Positions 44,582 through 52,984 of a stretch of DNA of 64,000 bases are shown in pieces (position 1 is the stretch's first letter; each line of letters opens with the position of its first letter). Both the position numbers and the translations under genes were made by a program. The notes below the pieces were generated by a model, which was not told the origin of the DNA, searched no databases, and saw only the letters and a list, made by a program, of their open reading frames with translations. Source of the DNA: JAFNAG01 sp963739235 (GTDB lineage Bacteria; Acidobacteriota; UBA6911); contig CAVTZY010000026.1 of the NCBI GenBank assembly GCA_963739235.1, forward strand, positions 1 through 64,000, read 5' to 3'.

Positions 44582-45259
44582 TTATTTGTCCTTTCGGGCT
44601 TTGTTCTCGCGACGGTGCCGGACTTCGCGCCCTTCGACCATATAGATCACCTCTTCGGCAACGTTTGTTGCGTGATCCCCCATGCGTTCGAGGTTGCGCG
44701 CGATCAGGATTAGAGCCAGGGCCCGCTCAATCGTTCCGGGATCCGCCATCATGTAAGTCAAGAGCACCCGGAAGATCTGATCCCGAAATGCGTCGGCCTC
44801 TTTTTCGTCGTTTAAAACCCGGTCAGCCAGACTGCAGTCTTTGGTTACCAGAGCTTCAATACTGTTACGCACCATGAGTTCTGCAATCTCTCCCATGCGC
44901 GGCAAGTCGACCAGCGGCTTCAGCGGCGGTGCCTTGAGTACATGGTGTGCGTTCTGACATATGTTGACAGCCTGATCGCCGATGCGCTCCAATTCGGAAG
45001 CAATACGGGATGCCATGAACAGGAAACGGACATCGCTGCCGACGGGCTGCTGCAGAGCCGTAAGCTTGACCGCGCGATCATCTATTTCCATCTGAAGCTC
45101 GTTCACTTCTTCTTCTTTGCCTTTGACGTGCTCAAACAGCGCTTCGTTGCGTTCAATCAGGATGCGCAGCGCCACCTGAATCATGGATTCGGCCACTCGT
45201 CCCATGTGCACGAGCTTCGATAGAAGTTCCTGGATCTGATCATCGAAATGACGCTGCAT
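44582..45259 (-). CDS. phoU: phosphate-signalling complex protein PhoU
   Basis: 225 residues of six helices forming two three-helix bundles. The metal-binding motifs E-x3-D-x3 are present in ELERIGDQAVNICQNAHHVL and its second-half counterpart NLERMGDHATNVAEEVIYMV; EIDDRAVKLTALQQPVGSDV is also typical. PhoU couples Pst transport activity to PhoR and keeps the regulon off when phosphate is plentiful. Its start abuts the pstB2 stop (no gap), so the two genes are co-transcribed and probably translationally coupled. Confidence 0.94.
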   Translation of the reverse strand: MQRHFDDQIQELLSKLVHMGRVAESMIQVALRILIERNEALFEHVKGKEEEVNELQMEIDDRAVKLTALQQPVGSDVRFLFMASRIASELERIGDQAVNICQNAHHVLKAPPLKPLVDLPRMGEIAELMVRNSIEALVTKDCSLADRVLNDEKEADAFRDQIFRVLLTYMMADPGTIERALALILIARNLERMGDHATNVAEEVIYMVEGREVRHRRENKARKDK

Positions 45260-46033
45260 TTATCCGAACCTCCCTGAAATATATTGCTCTGTCCTCGGGT
45301 CGGATTGCAGAGCGAAAATGGTCTGGGTCTCCCCGACCTCCACAAGCTCGCCGAGCAACATGAAGGCGGTGAAGTCGGATATCCGGGCCGCCTGCTGCAT
45401 ATTATGGGTGACGATCACAATGGTATAGTGTTTTTTGAGATCGATCAGTAATTCTTCGATCCGCGCGGTCGCAATCGGATCCAGCGCCGAAGTCGGTTCA
45501 TCCATAAGCAGCACTTCCGGTTCGACCGCGAGCAGGCGCGAAATGCAGATCCGCTGCTGTTGCTCCGGCGCCAGCGAAAGGGCGGAAGCATTCAGCCGAT
45601 CCTTGAGAACATCCCACAGTCCCGTCTGACGCAGGGCTTTCTCCACCCTTTCTTCCAGGTCGTCAGCTATCAAGCCGTGAATTTTCGGGCCGTAGGCGAC
45701 GTTTTCGAAGACCGACAGCGGAAAGGGATTCGGCCGCTGGAAAACCATGCCCACGCGCTTCCTGAGCTGCCTCAGATCGATACCGCTTGCATAAATGGAC
45801 TGACCGTCGAGCAGAGTGTCCCCGGCAATCCGGATTCCGCGAATGCCGTCGTTCATGCGGTTGAACACACGCACCAGAGTCGATTTGCCGCAACCTGAAG
45901 GGCCGATGATGGCGGTGATCGCGGCAGGCGGTATCGCCAGGGACACCCCGATCAAAGCCTGGAACTTACCGTACCACAGATCCAGCGCCCTGGTTTCCAT
46001 TTTCGGCTGCAGGATGGTGTCCACCTGAATCAT
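45260..46033 (-). CDS. pstB: phosphate ABC transporter ATPase PstB2, with a degenerate signature motif
   Basis: 257 residues. Walker A is GPSGCGKST (44-52), the Q-loop is GMVFQRPNPFP with Gln99, Walker B is EVLLMDEPTSALD (Glu179) and the switch histidine is His210 in IVIVTHNMQQAARISD; all are canonical for PstB. The ABC signature, normally LSGGQQQR, reads LAPEQQQR (154-161): Ser and both Gly are replaced. The C-terminus ends YISGRFG as in other PstB proteins. It is 5 bp downstream of a second pstB whose defects are complementary, so the two subunits probably form a heterodimer on PstC/PstA. Confidence 0.92.
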   Translation of the reverse strand: MIQVDTILQPKMETRALDLWYGKFQALIGVSLAIPPAAITAIIGPSGCGKSTLVRVFNRMNDGIRGIRIAGDTLLDGQSIYASGIDLRQLRKRVGMVFQRPNPFPLSVFENVAYGPKIHGLIADDLEERVEKALRQTGLWDVLKDRLNASALSLAPEQQQRICISRLLAVEPEVLLMDEPTSALDPIATARIEELLIDLKKHYTIVIVTHNMQQAARISDFTAFMLLGELVEVGETQTIFALQSDPRTEQYISGRFG

Positions 46034-46038
46034 GAATA

Positions 46039-46839
46039 TTACCCGAATCTGCCCGAGATATAGTCCGCGGTTTTCTTCTCCCGCGGAGTGGTGAAGAGCG
46101 TCTCGGTGGCTGCAACTTCCAGCAGCTCACCAAAAAGAAAGAACGCCGTCCGGTCCGACGCCCGGGCCGCCTGTTTCACGTTGTTGGTCACCAGGATGAT
46201 CGTCAGGTCCACCTTCAGTTCCTGCAGCGCTTCTTCGATCTTCCGGGTCGAGATCGGATCCAGCCCCGAGCAGGGTTCGTCGAGGAGGAGCACTTCCGGG
46301 TGCAGCGTGAGCGTGCGCGCCAGACACAAGCGCTGCTGCTGCCCTCCGGAGAGGTTCCGGGCCGGTTCCTGGAGACGATCCTTTACCTCCTCCCAGAGAT
46401 ATGCCGCACGCAATGCCGCTTCCACCCGCTCATCACGCCGGCTTCTGCCTTCGCGACCGAGGTTCAGCCCGAAGGTGAGGTTCTGATGGATCGTCATCGG
46501 CAACGTGACGGGAACGGAAAAAACCATGCCGATCTTTCGCCGCAGCGCCGCTACCTGCACATTCCGGTCATAGATCGATTGTCCGTTAAGCAGCACCTTG
46601 CCGAAGATCTTGAAATCAAGATCCAGCTCGAGCATGCGATTAAGGCAGCGGAGATACGTGGTTTTTCCCGCACCCGCCGGGCCGATGATGGACAGGATCT
46701 CGCCGCGCCGGGCCTCGAGAGTTATGCCTTTCAGTATCTCCTCTGCGGCAAAGCTCACACACAGGTCTTCCGTGCGTATACCCGTGAACTTGGGTCCGGG
46801 ATGACTTGCCGACAGGGCCGGCTGTGGCCTAACGTCCAT
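46039..46839 (-). CDS. pstB: phosphate ABC transporter ATPase PstB1, with altered Q-loop and switch residues
   Basis: 266 residues with an N-terminal extension of about 20. Walker A is GPAGAGKTT (53-61), the signature NLSGGQQQRLCLAR is canonical (163-170) and Walker B is EVLLLDEPCSGLD (Glu188). Two otherwise invariant residues are changed: the Q-loop Gln is Ser108 (GMVFSVPVTLP) and the H-loop His is Asn219 (ILVTNNVKQAARASD). The C-terminus YISGRFG is shared with PstB2. Its start overlaps the pstA stop by 11 bases. With PstB2 it would make one canonical ATP site (PstB2 Walker A with PstB1 signature) and one degenerate site. Confidence 0.92.
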   Translation of the reverse strand: MDVRPQPALSASHPGPKFTGIRTEDLCVSFAAEEILKGITLEARRGEILSIIGPAGAGKTTYLRCLNRMLELDLDFKIFGKVLLNGQSIYDRNVQVAALRRKIGMVFSVPVTLPMTIHQNLTFGLNLGREGRSRRDERVEAALRAAYLWEEVKDRLQEPARNLSGGQQQRLCLARTLTLHPEVLLLDEPCSGLDPISTRKIEEALQELKVDLTIILVTNNVKQAARASDRTAFFLFGELLEVAATETLFTTPREKKTADYISGRFG

Positions 46840-47738
46840 AGCGCAGCCTTTTCCGGATCTGCGCCCGGATCATGATGGCGGTGAAATTCAGCGCGAAAGT
46901 CAGCATCAAAAGGACCATCACCGTGGTGTAAAGAATGGGTTTGGTAGCCTCGACGTCCGGCGATTGCGTCGTCATGACATAGACGTGATAACCCATTTCC
47001 ATGAATTGACTGTGGAGGCGCGTGGGCAATTCAGGCAGAAAATAGGCAGCGCCCGTAAACATCACCGGGGCCACTTCGCCCGAACCCCGGCTCACCGCGA
47101 GAATTCCTCCCGTCAGTATTCCTCCCACCGCCTGTGGCAGGACCACACGGCGGATCATCTGCCACCTGGTTGCGCCGAGAGAGTAAGCAACTTCGCGATA
47201 GCTTTGTGGAATGGCACGCAGAGCCTCCTCCGTGGCCACGACGACAGTCGGGAGTGTGAGCAGCGCCATGGTCAGGGCCGCCCAAAGTATGGCCGGCTGT
47301 CCGTAGACAAGCCTGCCTCCATAGAGCGCGTGATCGACTTCCCGCCCGATAAACTCGATGAAAAAGCCGACTCCGAAAAGCCCGAACACGATGGCCGGCA
47401 CCCCTGCCAGGTTTTGGATGGCAAGCCGAACCACGTGAACCATGCGGGACCTTTTGGGTGCATACTCGTGCATGTATACGGCAGTGGCTACTCCCAAGGG
47501 GATGACCGCGATCGTCATCAGGATTACCAGGGCTGCCGTGCCGAAAATGGCAGGGAATATTCCGCCTTCGGTCATTCCCACACGGGGCGCCTGCGAGAGA
47601 AACTCCCACGAAAACCTGGCGGCGCCGTGGTGCACGATGTTGCCGATGATGATGGCCACCATGGCGATGATGATCAGGCATGCCAGCGCCGTCAGGGCCT
47701 GGAAAACACCGCCAACTGATTTTTGTTCGATCCAACAT
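46829..47738 (-). CDS. pstA: phosphate ABC transporter permease PstA, 5' end uncertain (possible frameshift)
   Basis: The core is clear: TALACLIIIAMVAIIIGNIV (TM1), GMTEGGIFPAIFGTAALVIL, PLGVATAVYMHEYAPKRSRM, AGVPAIVFGLFGVGFFIEFI and the EAA loop SYREVAYSLGATRWQMIRRV, ending IRAQIRKRLRYGR. The reading frame has no ATG near the expected start. An ATG at 47738 (MLDRTKIS), eight bases after the pstC stop, lies in another frame and would join the core after a one-base shift near 47715. The alternative is an in-frame GTG at 47791 overlapping pstC by 46 bases. The PstA family often begins M-[IL]-D-R-T, so a frameshift (true or error) is favoured. Confidence 0.85.
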
Positions 47739-47745
47739 AGCGTAC

Positions 47746-48678
47746 CTAAGAGGCTCCCTGCAGCTTCTTCTGGAGACGGCCTACCCACCACCGGGCTAAC
47801 AGGTTGAGGACAAAGGTCAGGACGAAGAGGAATGCCCCGAGAAAGAACAGCACATGATAGTGAGGGCTCCCCTGAACGACTTCGCCGAGCTCCGCGGCGA
47901 TCGTGGCCGAAAAGGTGCGGACTGAATCGACCGGCGACCACGAAAGCACAGCTGCATTTCCCGAGGCCATGAGAACAATCATGGTCTCTCCGATAGCCCG
48001 GCCGAAACCCAGGACGCATGCCGCCAGCACCCCCGGCATTGCTGCCGGGAGCACGACGCGTGCGGCGGTCTGCCAGGAGGAGGCCCCCATGGCAAGCGAG
48101 CCTTCACGGAAAGATTGGGGCACCGAGGAGAAAGCATCTTCAGCAACCGTGTACACAATCGGGATTACCGCCAGGCTCAGCCCGATGCCGGCGGTCAGCG
48201 CATTGAGACGATAGGTGAAACCAAAGGCGCTGTGGAGCCAGCCGGCTATTACCATCAAACAAAAGAAGCCGATCACTACGCTGGGAATCCCCGCGAGAAT
48301 CTCGATGCCGGGCTTGATCACCTCGCGCGCCCAGGAAGGCGCGAATTCGGAGGTGTAGAGCGCGGCGGCAACGGCCAGGGGTATGGCGATGAGCACCGCG
48401 ATGATCGTCGCTTTAAGTGTGCCGGCAAAAAGAGGGAGAATGGAATACTTCGGGATCTCAGAGATCGGCTGCCAGGTAAACTCACGGTCGGCGCCCGTAC
48501 GTGGCGCCTGCGGCAGAAACAATTTCGCCAGGCCCGCCTCCTTCTGCACCTCCGCAGAGGTCAGCACCGGCAAGGCCTCTTTCCCGATAAATATAAAAAT
48601 CAGAATGAGCGAAATAATCGCCAGGAAGGCGCTGCCCTTGATGAGACAAGCGGCGAGTTTGTCACTGAACATTCCCAT
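47746..48678 (-). CDS. pstC: phosphate ABC transporter permease PstC
   Basis: About 310 residues from ATG 48678 (MGMFSDKLAACLIKGSAFLA); the open frame extends upstream into pstS but without a good start. Six membrane helices are seen, including ISLILIFIFIGKEALPVL and ILAGIPSVVIGFFCLMVIAG with the PstC-specific I-L-A-G-I-P-S motif. The EAA loop is SFREGSLAMGASSWQTAARV and the C-terminal helix is VLFFLGAFLFVLTFVLNLLA. It pairs with PstA to form the inner-membrane channel. The 30-bp gap to pstS places it in the same operon. Confidence 0.93.
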   Translation of the reverse strand: MGMFSDKLAACLIKGSAFLAIISLILIFIFIGKEALPVLTSAEVQKEAGLAKLFLPQAPRTGADREFTWQPISEIPKYSILPLFAGTLKATIIAVLIAIPLAVAAALYTSEFAPSWAREVIKPGIEILAGIPSVVIGFFCLMVIAGWLHSAFGFTYRLNALTAGIGLSLAVIPIVYTVAEDAFSSVPQSFREGSLAMGASSWQTAARVVLPAAMPGVLAACVLGFGRAIGETMIVLMASGNAAVLSWSPVDSVRTFSATIAAELGEVVQGSPHYHVLFFLGAFLFVLTFVLNLLARWWVGRLQKKLQGAS

Positions 48679-48707
48679 AGTTCGTATCTTCGGAAGCGAA
48701 AACGCCT

Positions 48708-49568
48708 TCACTTCTTGACGATTGGATAATACCCCACTTCCTCGCATATTTTCTGCCCCTCCTGGCCGAGCACCCAATCGATGAAGGCCTTTACATCCCC
48801 GGCCGGGTCGCCGATCGTGTAGAAGAAAAGGTTGCGGGACAATGGGTATTGGCCGTTCTGTACAGTTGCGAGCGAGGGAGTTACGGGTTCGCTAGTCTCG
48901 TCTTTGCGAACCGGGATTGCCCGTATTCCAGAGGCATACGCAATGCCTCCGTAACCGATCGATGCCGGATCCTTCGAGACCGCATTGACCACGGCAGCGG
49001 TTCCGGGGAGTGTTTGAATTTCGCGCGCGAAGTCCGCATTTCCGAGCACATGCTCCTTGAAGAAGACATAGGTGCCGGAGTTGTTCTCACGGCTGTAGGC
49101 GACTATTTTCATATCTTTTCCGCCCACATCCCGCCAGTTCGTGATCTGCCCGGTATAGATACCTTTGATTTGAGGCTGCGAGAGGGCCTGAATTGTGGAA
49201 GATTGATGCACGTAGATTGCCACGCCGTCAAGAGCAACCGGAATCTCTTTCACATCTTTGCCGTGCCGGCTCCTGGCCTGCTCTTTTTCGGCATCTTTCA
49301 TGGGACGCGACGCGTCGCAAATGTCTGTGCCGCCATTGATGAGGGCGGCGATTCCTACGCCGGAGCCTCCACCGGTTACCTGGATCATGCGATCCGGATT
49401 TTCCTTCATATAGTTCTCAGCCCAGCGTTGAGCCAGGATAACCATCGTATCCGAGCCCTTTACGGTTACCGGTTTATGCTGAGGGCCGGTCTCCGATCCA
49501 CCGCCGCACCCTGCCGCAACGAGCACCAAGCCCGCCAGGAGACTCAAACCTGCTCGCACTTTCTTCAT
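48708..49568 (-). CDS. pstS: phosphate-binding lipoprotein PstS
   Basis: 286 residues from ATG 49568 (GAGGAGGGAA upstream). It is a lipoprotein: MKKVRAGLSLLAGLVLVAAG followed by Cys21, with VAAGC as the lipobox. The mature protein has phosphate-contact motifs VKGSDTMVILAQRWAENYMK, VTGGGSGVGIAALINGGTDI (the S-G loop), NWRDVGGKDMKIVAYSREN and NNSGTYVFFKEHVLG, typical of the PBP-like PstS group. It is the first gene of pstS-C-A-B1-B2-phoU. A tandem TTAAC site lies about 60-80 bp upstream. Confidence 0.95.
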   Translation of the reverse strand: MKKVRAGLSLLAGLVLVAAGCGGGSETGPQHKPVTVKGSDTMVILAQRWAENYMKENPDRMIQVTGGGSGVGIAALINGGTDICDASRPMKDAEKEQARSRHGKDVKEIPVALDGVAIYVHQSSTIQALSQPQIKGIYTGQITNWRDVGGKDMKIVAYSRENNSGTYVFFKEHVLGNADFAREIQTLPGTAAVVNAVSKDPASIGYGGIAYASGIRAIPVRKDETSEPVTPSLATVQNGQYPLSRNLFFYTIGDPAGDVKAFIDWVLGQEGQKICEEVGYYPIVKK

Positions 49569-49628
49569 ATTCCCTCCTCGGGAGAACAAATATTGTTGCT
49601 TGGCTTTGTGAGATCATGACAAACATTT

Positions 49629-49649
49629 CGTTAAGATCCGGTTAAGATC
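49629..49649 (-). promoter_or_regulatory. candidate PHO box upstream of pstS
   Basis: On the minus strand GATCTTAACCGGATCTTAAC is a direct repeat of GATCTTAAC with 11-base periodicity, about 60-80 bases ahead of the pstS ATG. PhoB/PhoP-family regulators bind direct repeats with 11-bp spacing (TTAACA-type in Firmicutes), and a phoB gene is in the same locus. No other copy was found upstream of phoB. Confidence 0.45.
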
Positions 49650-49747
49650 AATTTTGGGGACAGGCGCCATAACCTCTAATTCGCTCCAGATTGAAGGAAT
49701 TTGATTCCCGTGGAATTTCGAGGTTATGGCGCCTGTCCCCAAAATTG
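49649..49747. repeat. 99-bp hairpin element with 28-bp perfect arms (REPIN/MITE-like)
   Basis: Arms 49649-49676 and 49720-49747 are perfectly complementary over 28 bp around a 43-base loop; the core word is GGGGACAGGCGCCATAAC. It lies 12 bp past the porin stop and overlaps the end of the PHO-box repeat. No T-run follows in either direction, so it is not a classical terminator. Confidence 0.75.
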
Positions 49748-49758
49748 CAATTCCATGG

Positions 49759-51312
49759 CTACTTCATGGCCGGAGCCGATCCCGGCAATGCATAGCGCAG
49801 ATTTAAAAACACCACGTTTGTCTTGGTGTTCTTGGGCTGGCCTGCCGGAACAACCCATGGATTGCGCACCAGGTACGAATACTGGCCCATCAGCGACAGG
49901 GCACCGTACTTGGCATCTTTCCAGAATGTCTGGGTAAAACCGAATGTCCCTTCCTGGATTGAACGGTTCTGGCCGTTGGGCGAACCCGGGTAGCCGTATC
50001 CGACGAACTTTCCGGTAGCCGCATCAGTGGTAATGTTCCGGCCGATGTAGACCCCGCCGTAATATGCATAGAGGAGCGTATTCTTCCTGGTGAATTCCAA
50101 ACCGGAGACCGTAGACCCGGAGTGGACCGGGGAGAGGCTGCCGTCGCTGCGCACGACAAGATCGGGAGCCTGTCCGAAAATCCAGCGGCCGCCGCCTTGA
50201 CTCCAGTAGTTGTTGGTTAGAATGCGCAGGCCTTGGATCAACTCGATGTTCAAATTCACCTGCCCGCCGACGCCGTTCGCGCTGTAATGCTGGTTGTTCA
50301 GGGGATTCCAGACTCTGAATGTTCGGGCGGTGCCTCCGATTTCGAGGTGTAACGCCCGCCCGTTTTTGAGTTTTGGATCGAACGCGATTTTTGCCACGGC
50401 ATCCGGGTGCACAGCTGGAACGCTCAAGTTTGTCATGCCGTTGTTCAACTGCGACGCATAGGGAGTGGCCAGGGCGCTCGGCAGAGTAATCAAACCTCCT
50501 CCCGAGGAGCCTCCGATATATTGTTCCGCGCTTTCGAGTGAGACTCCTGCCGCCACGCTGTCGCTCGGGTGGTAGACGAAACGGAACTGGGGATCTCGAC
50601 TGAAGGTCAGGCCCAGCTGGTAGTTCACATCGATTACGTGGGTGTAAAACAGATCAACCGGCAGCGGTGAGATCCCCTTTCTGCCTGGGGTGATCATGCT
50701 CCACGATTGCCCTCCCAGAATTTCCCATTTGCCTTTGCGCACATCCGCCCAGTAAACGCGCAGGCGGAAACTGTCGCTGTTTGTGCTGACGGCGGCATTC
50801 GTCGGGACAAAGCCGAGAAAGTCGGACTCCCAATATGCGGTAATCGTCGCGCCTTTTACCTTGGCATCCACGCGGGCCCCGACGCGCGAGTTCTGCGCGC
50901 TAAGCCGCGATTCGGTCAGCTGTCCCTGGGTTGTGTTCCCGTATGGAATGCTGCCGAAGTTCGTACCGATGCCCGTGCCCGGCGCCGTGCTGCGATAAAC
51001 GCCGGTAAAATCGATGAACGCGATAGGGGTGACGTATGCGCTTCCGATCTTGAACTGGAGCGGAGCAGTTTCCTGGCCTGCTGGCGCTTGAGGCGGAGGG
51101 ATAGTGACCGGGGCCGCAGCTGTTGTGGGGGCTCCACCGGAGTCCTTGCCCCCCGCCACGCCCGGGCTCGACTTGGCCGAATCGGACTGAGCCGGCGCTT
51201 GCTTTGCCGCACTCCCATCCTGCAACCCTGAAGCCGCCGCCACCGAGGTAATGAGAAGAAGAAATATTCCACAAAGAAGGAGTTGCAGCCTTCTACCCAT
51301 CGCGATTTTCAT
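49759..51312 (-). CDS. outer-membrane porin beside the pst operon (DcaP/phosphate-porin-like)
   Basis: 517 residues; AGGAG eight bases before ATG 51312. A signal peptide (LLLCGIFLLLITSVAAASG) is followed by a low-complexity Ala/Pro/Gly linker of about 50 residues. A beta-barrel follows, with alternating aromatic strands (VTPIAFIDFTGVYRSTAPGT, VGARVDAKVKGATITAYWES, RLRVYWADVRKGKWEILGGQ, LLYAYYGGVYIGRNI) and a terminal strand NVVFLNLRYALPG. The 'W-E-I-L-x-G-Q-S-W' segment is typical of trimeric porins of the DcaP/OprP kind. Position next to pstS suggests phosphate or polyphosphate entry, but this is inferred from context. Confidence 0.72.
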   Translation of the reverse strand: MKIAMGRRLQLLLCGIFLLLITSVAAASGLQDGSAAKQAPAQSDSAKSSPGVAGGKDSGGAPTTAAAPVTIPPPQAPAGQETAPLQFKIGSAYVTPIAFIDFTGVYRSTAPGTGIGTNFGSIPYGNTTQGQLTESRLSAQNSRVGARVDAKVKGATITAYWESDFLGFVPTNAAVSTNSDSFRLRVYWADVRKGKWEILGGQSWSMITPGRKGISPLPVDLFYTHVIDVNYQLGLTFSRDPQFRFVYHPSDSVAAGVSLESAEQYIGGSSGGGLITLPSALATPYASQLNNGMTNLSVPAVHPDAVAKIAFDPKLKNGRALHLEIGGTARTFRVWNPLNNQHYSANGVGGQVNLNIELIQGLRILTNNYWSQGGGRWIFGQAPDLVVRSDGSLSPVHSGSTVSGLEFTRKNTLLYAYYGGVYIGRNITTDAATGKFVGYGYPGSPNGQNRSIQEGTFGFTQTFWKDAKYGALSLMGQYSYLVRNPWVVPAGQPKNTKTNVVFLNLRYALPGSAPAMK

Positions 51313-51413
51313 TCATAGCTCCTGTTGTTGGTCGGCTTATACGTGGTATGCAATTACCACCTCAAGCCGACAAAGTTGCTGATCAGGGACCCCGGGGGAC
51401 TTTCGGAAACCGG

Positions 51414-51511
51414 GGGAAACCAGGAAACCAGGGACGCCACCCTATTTCACAAATCGATGAACAAGTCTATGTTCTCAAAAGATAGTGGCGTCCCTGGTTT
51501 CCTGGTTTCCC
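51414..51511. repeat. 98-bp hairpin element with 27-bp perfect arms
   Basis: Arms 51414-51440 and 51485-51511 are perfectly complementary over 27 bp around a 44-base loop; the arm contains CCAGGAAACCAGGGACGCCA. Its length, loop size and 'GGGAC..GC' core resemble the element at 49649-49747, but the arms are otherwise different. It lies about 100 bp upstream of the porin start. Confidence 0.75.
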
Positions 51512-51930
51512 GCTCAGCGCATCCACCAGAGGCTTGCCATCGTGCGTTGCCTGCTGCATAGCCTGCATCCTGGTTTGAGATGACACCAGGAATATGGCCG
51601 CAGCCATGACACTGGCCCAGATCTGCCGGCGATAGATGTTCTTTTATTCATCTACAGAGGATCATTCCACCTTCTAATGAGATGCGAGTGGGCTGCTCCG
51701 ATCTACGGCTTTGTTGGTTCTAAGCTCGAAAGGATCTCCGGACATGAACATCGCATCCGAGCAAAAACTATATTAAATATGCGTGAAGATGACATGAGTA
51801 ATTTATTAATGTTAGGTTAAGAAAGCCTGAACTCCGGAGCTCTCAACGACAAGGAGATACGAGGCCCATCACCCCCACTGCCAACGCCAGAAATGATTCA
51901 TCTCTCCGGCCGTGGCCTCCAGCATGGTGT
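51512..51930. other. intergenic region
   Basis: About 420 bp. Contains TTAATGTTAGGTTAAG near 51810-51830, another loose direct repeat, but no gene lies within reach of it. Nothing else is recognised. Confidence 0.3.
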
Positions 51931-52078
51931 GATAATTATGTGAGATTGCTGCAAGAGCAGGGAATTCAGATCAGCCTGAGCCGGCCTTGGGAATACCTAT
52001 GACAACGCCAAAGCTGAATCGTTTATTGAGAATCTGAAGCAGGAGGAGGTAAATGGCCGCAATTTTCGAGACATCGAT
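51931..52078 (+). pseudogene. IS3-type integrase fragment
   Basis: The plus strand reads DNYVRLLQEQGIQISLSRPW and, after a one-base shift near 51993, NTYDNAKAESFIENLKQEEV then NGRNFRDID. This is the end of the DDE core of IS3-family OrfB (S-x-P-G-N-x-Y-D-N-A-x-A-E-S-F-x-x-x-L-K), containing the catalytic Glu. Neither end of the element is present. Confidence 0.7.
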
Positions 52079-52372
52079 CCCCAATCCAATCTATGAAGAA
52101 TGTGAGTAATGCCTTTGGGCTCCCGAAGCGCCGAAATATCTCCGGAGCTTCGGCGGCAATCAATTGGCACTGTTCCGCATTAATGACTATCGCGCGGCCG
52201 CGCGCGGAAAATACTTGCCAGGAAGACGACACGGTGCGGCATTCGCTCCGATACTTCGTGTTTCGGGGCCGAGGCCTGCTGGTCGAGACGTTGGAGAATC
52301 GGATAATTACTCTCCCACAGACCGTTTGCGGCCCAGGTGATCGCCTCAAGAGATACTGCCGTGTTGCACGCA

Positions 52373-52984
52373 TCAGCTGCTGCTTAATTCAAGAGCTATG
52401 CTGAGGCACAGAACCAGGAAGAGGGAGAGGGTAAAAGCCGCCCCGGAGGCCAGGTCACCGAGAAAACTCCCCATACCGAACAGAAGCAGCACCGCGACGA
52501 GAACAACCCGCGCGCCGATACGCAAAACAACCCTTCGACTTGTTTTCCTCTCGGTGTGCCAGAACATCACGATGTCGAAACATCCAAATGCGGCGCCGCC
52601 GTAAGCTACAATCAAAACGACTACCTCCGCAATGCGGCGCACAAGGTGTTGCCAGGTTGTGGCCGACCCGAAGTAACCGCCGGTCATGCCCATGGCCACC
52701 AGAGCCAGGCAGAAGCCAATTCCGATCAGAAAGGAGGTGACCCGATTGAGCAGAGAAATTCTTCCCGCGGTTCTATTTTCCGCCCACTTCAGGCTCCAGT
52801 TGCATATCAACACAAAGGCGACGCCAGCGATTATAACCACATACGCGGCCACATCCGAGATGTGCCGGACCAGGTTTTCAAAGGCGGTTGCCGGAGCCAG
52901 GAAGCCGATAAAGCTCATGGCTTCCAATGTCATATAGAAGGCGAATCCGAACAGAAAGGCGACCAGCAAATTTCGACGTGCCAT
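52373..52984 (-). CDS. membrane protein with an internal duplication, function unknown
   Basis: 203 residues with about six membrane helices. The two halves repeat: TAFENLVRHISDVAAYVVII then AGVAFV, against TTWQHLVRRIAEVVVLIVAY then GGAAFG, each following a G-F-[LF]/GG-Y-F-G turn. The duplication suggests a tandem three-helix unit. The first helix pair MARRNLLVAFLFGFAFYMTL is preceded by a normal AGAGGATACG ribosome site. No family is recognised; alone on its strand. Confidence 0.65.
   Translation of the reverse strand: MARRNLLVAFLFGFAFYMTLEAMSFIGFLAPATAFENLVRHISDVAAYVVIIAGVAFVLICNWSLKWAENRTAGRISLLNRVTSFLIGIGFCLALVAMGMTGGYFGSATTWQHLVRRIAEVVVLIVAYGGAAFGCFDIVMFWHTERKTSRRVVLRIGARVVLVAVLLLFGMGSFLGDLASGAAFTLSLFLVLCLSIALELSSS

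Noticed and set aside
47739..48019. N-terminal extension of PstA up to 48019
   Set aside because: The extra 93 residues are the mirror frame of the pstC 3' end, rich in Arg/Pro/Ser and without membrane character.
49649..49747. Rho-independent terminator of the porin gene
   Set aside because: The arms are 28 bp with a 43-base loop and no T-run follows on either strand; element-like rather than terminator-like.
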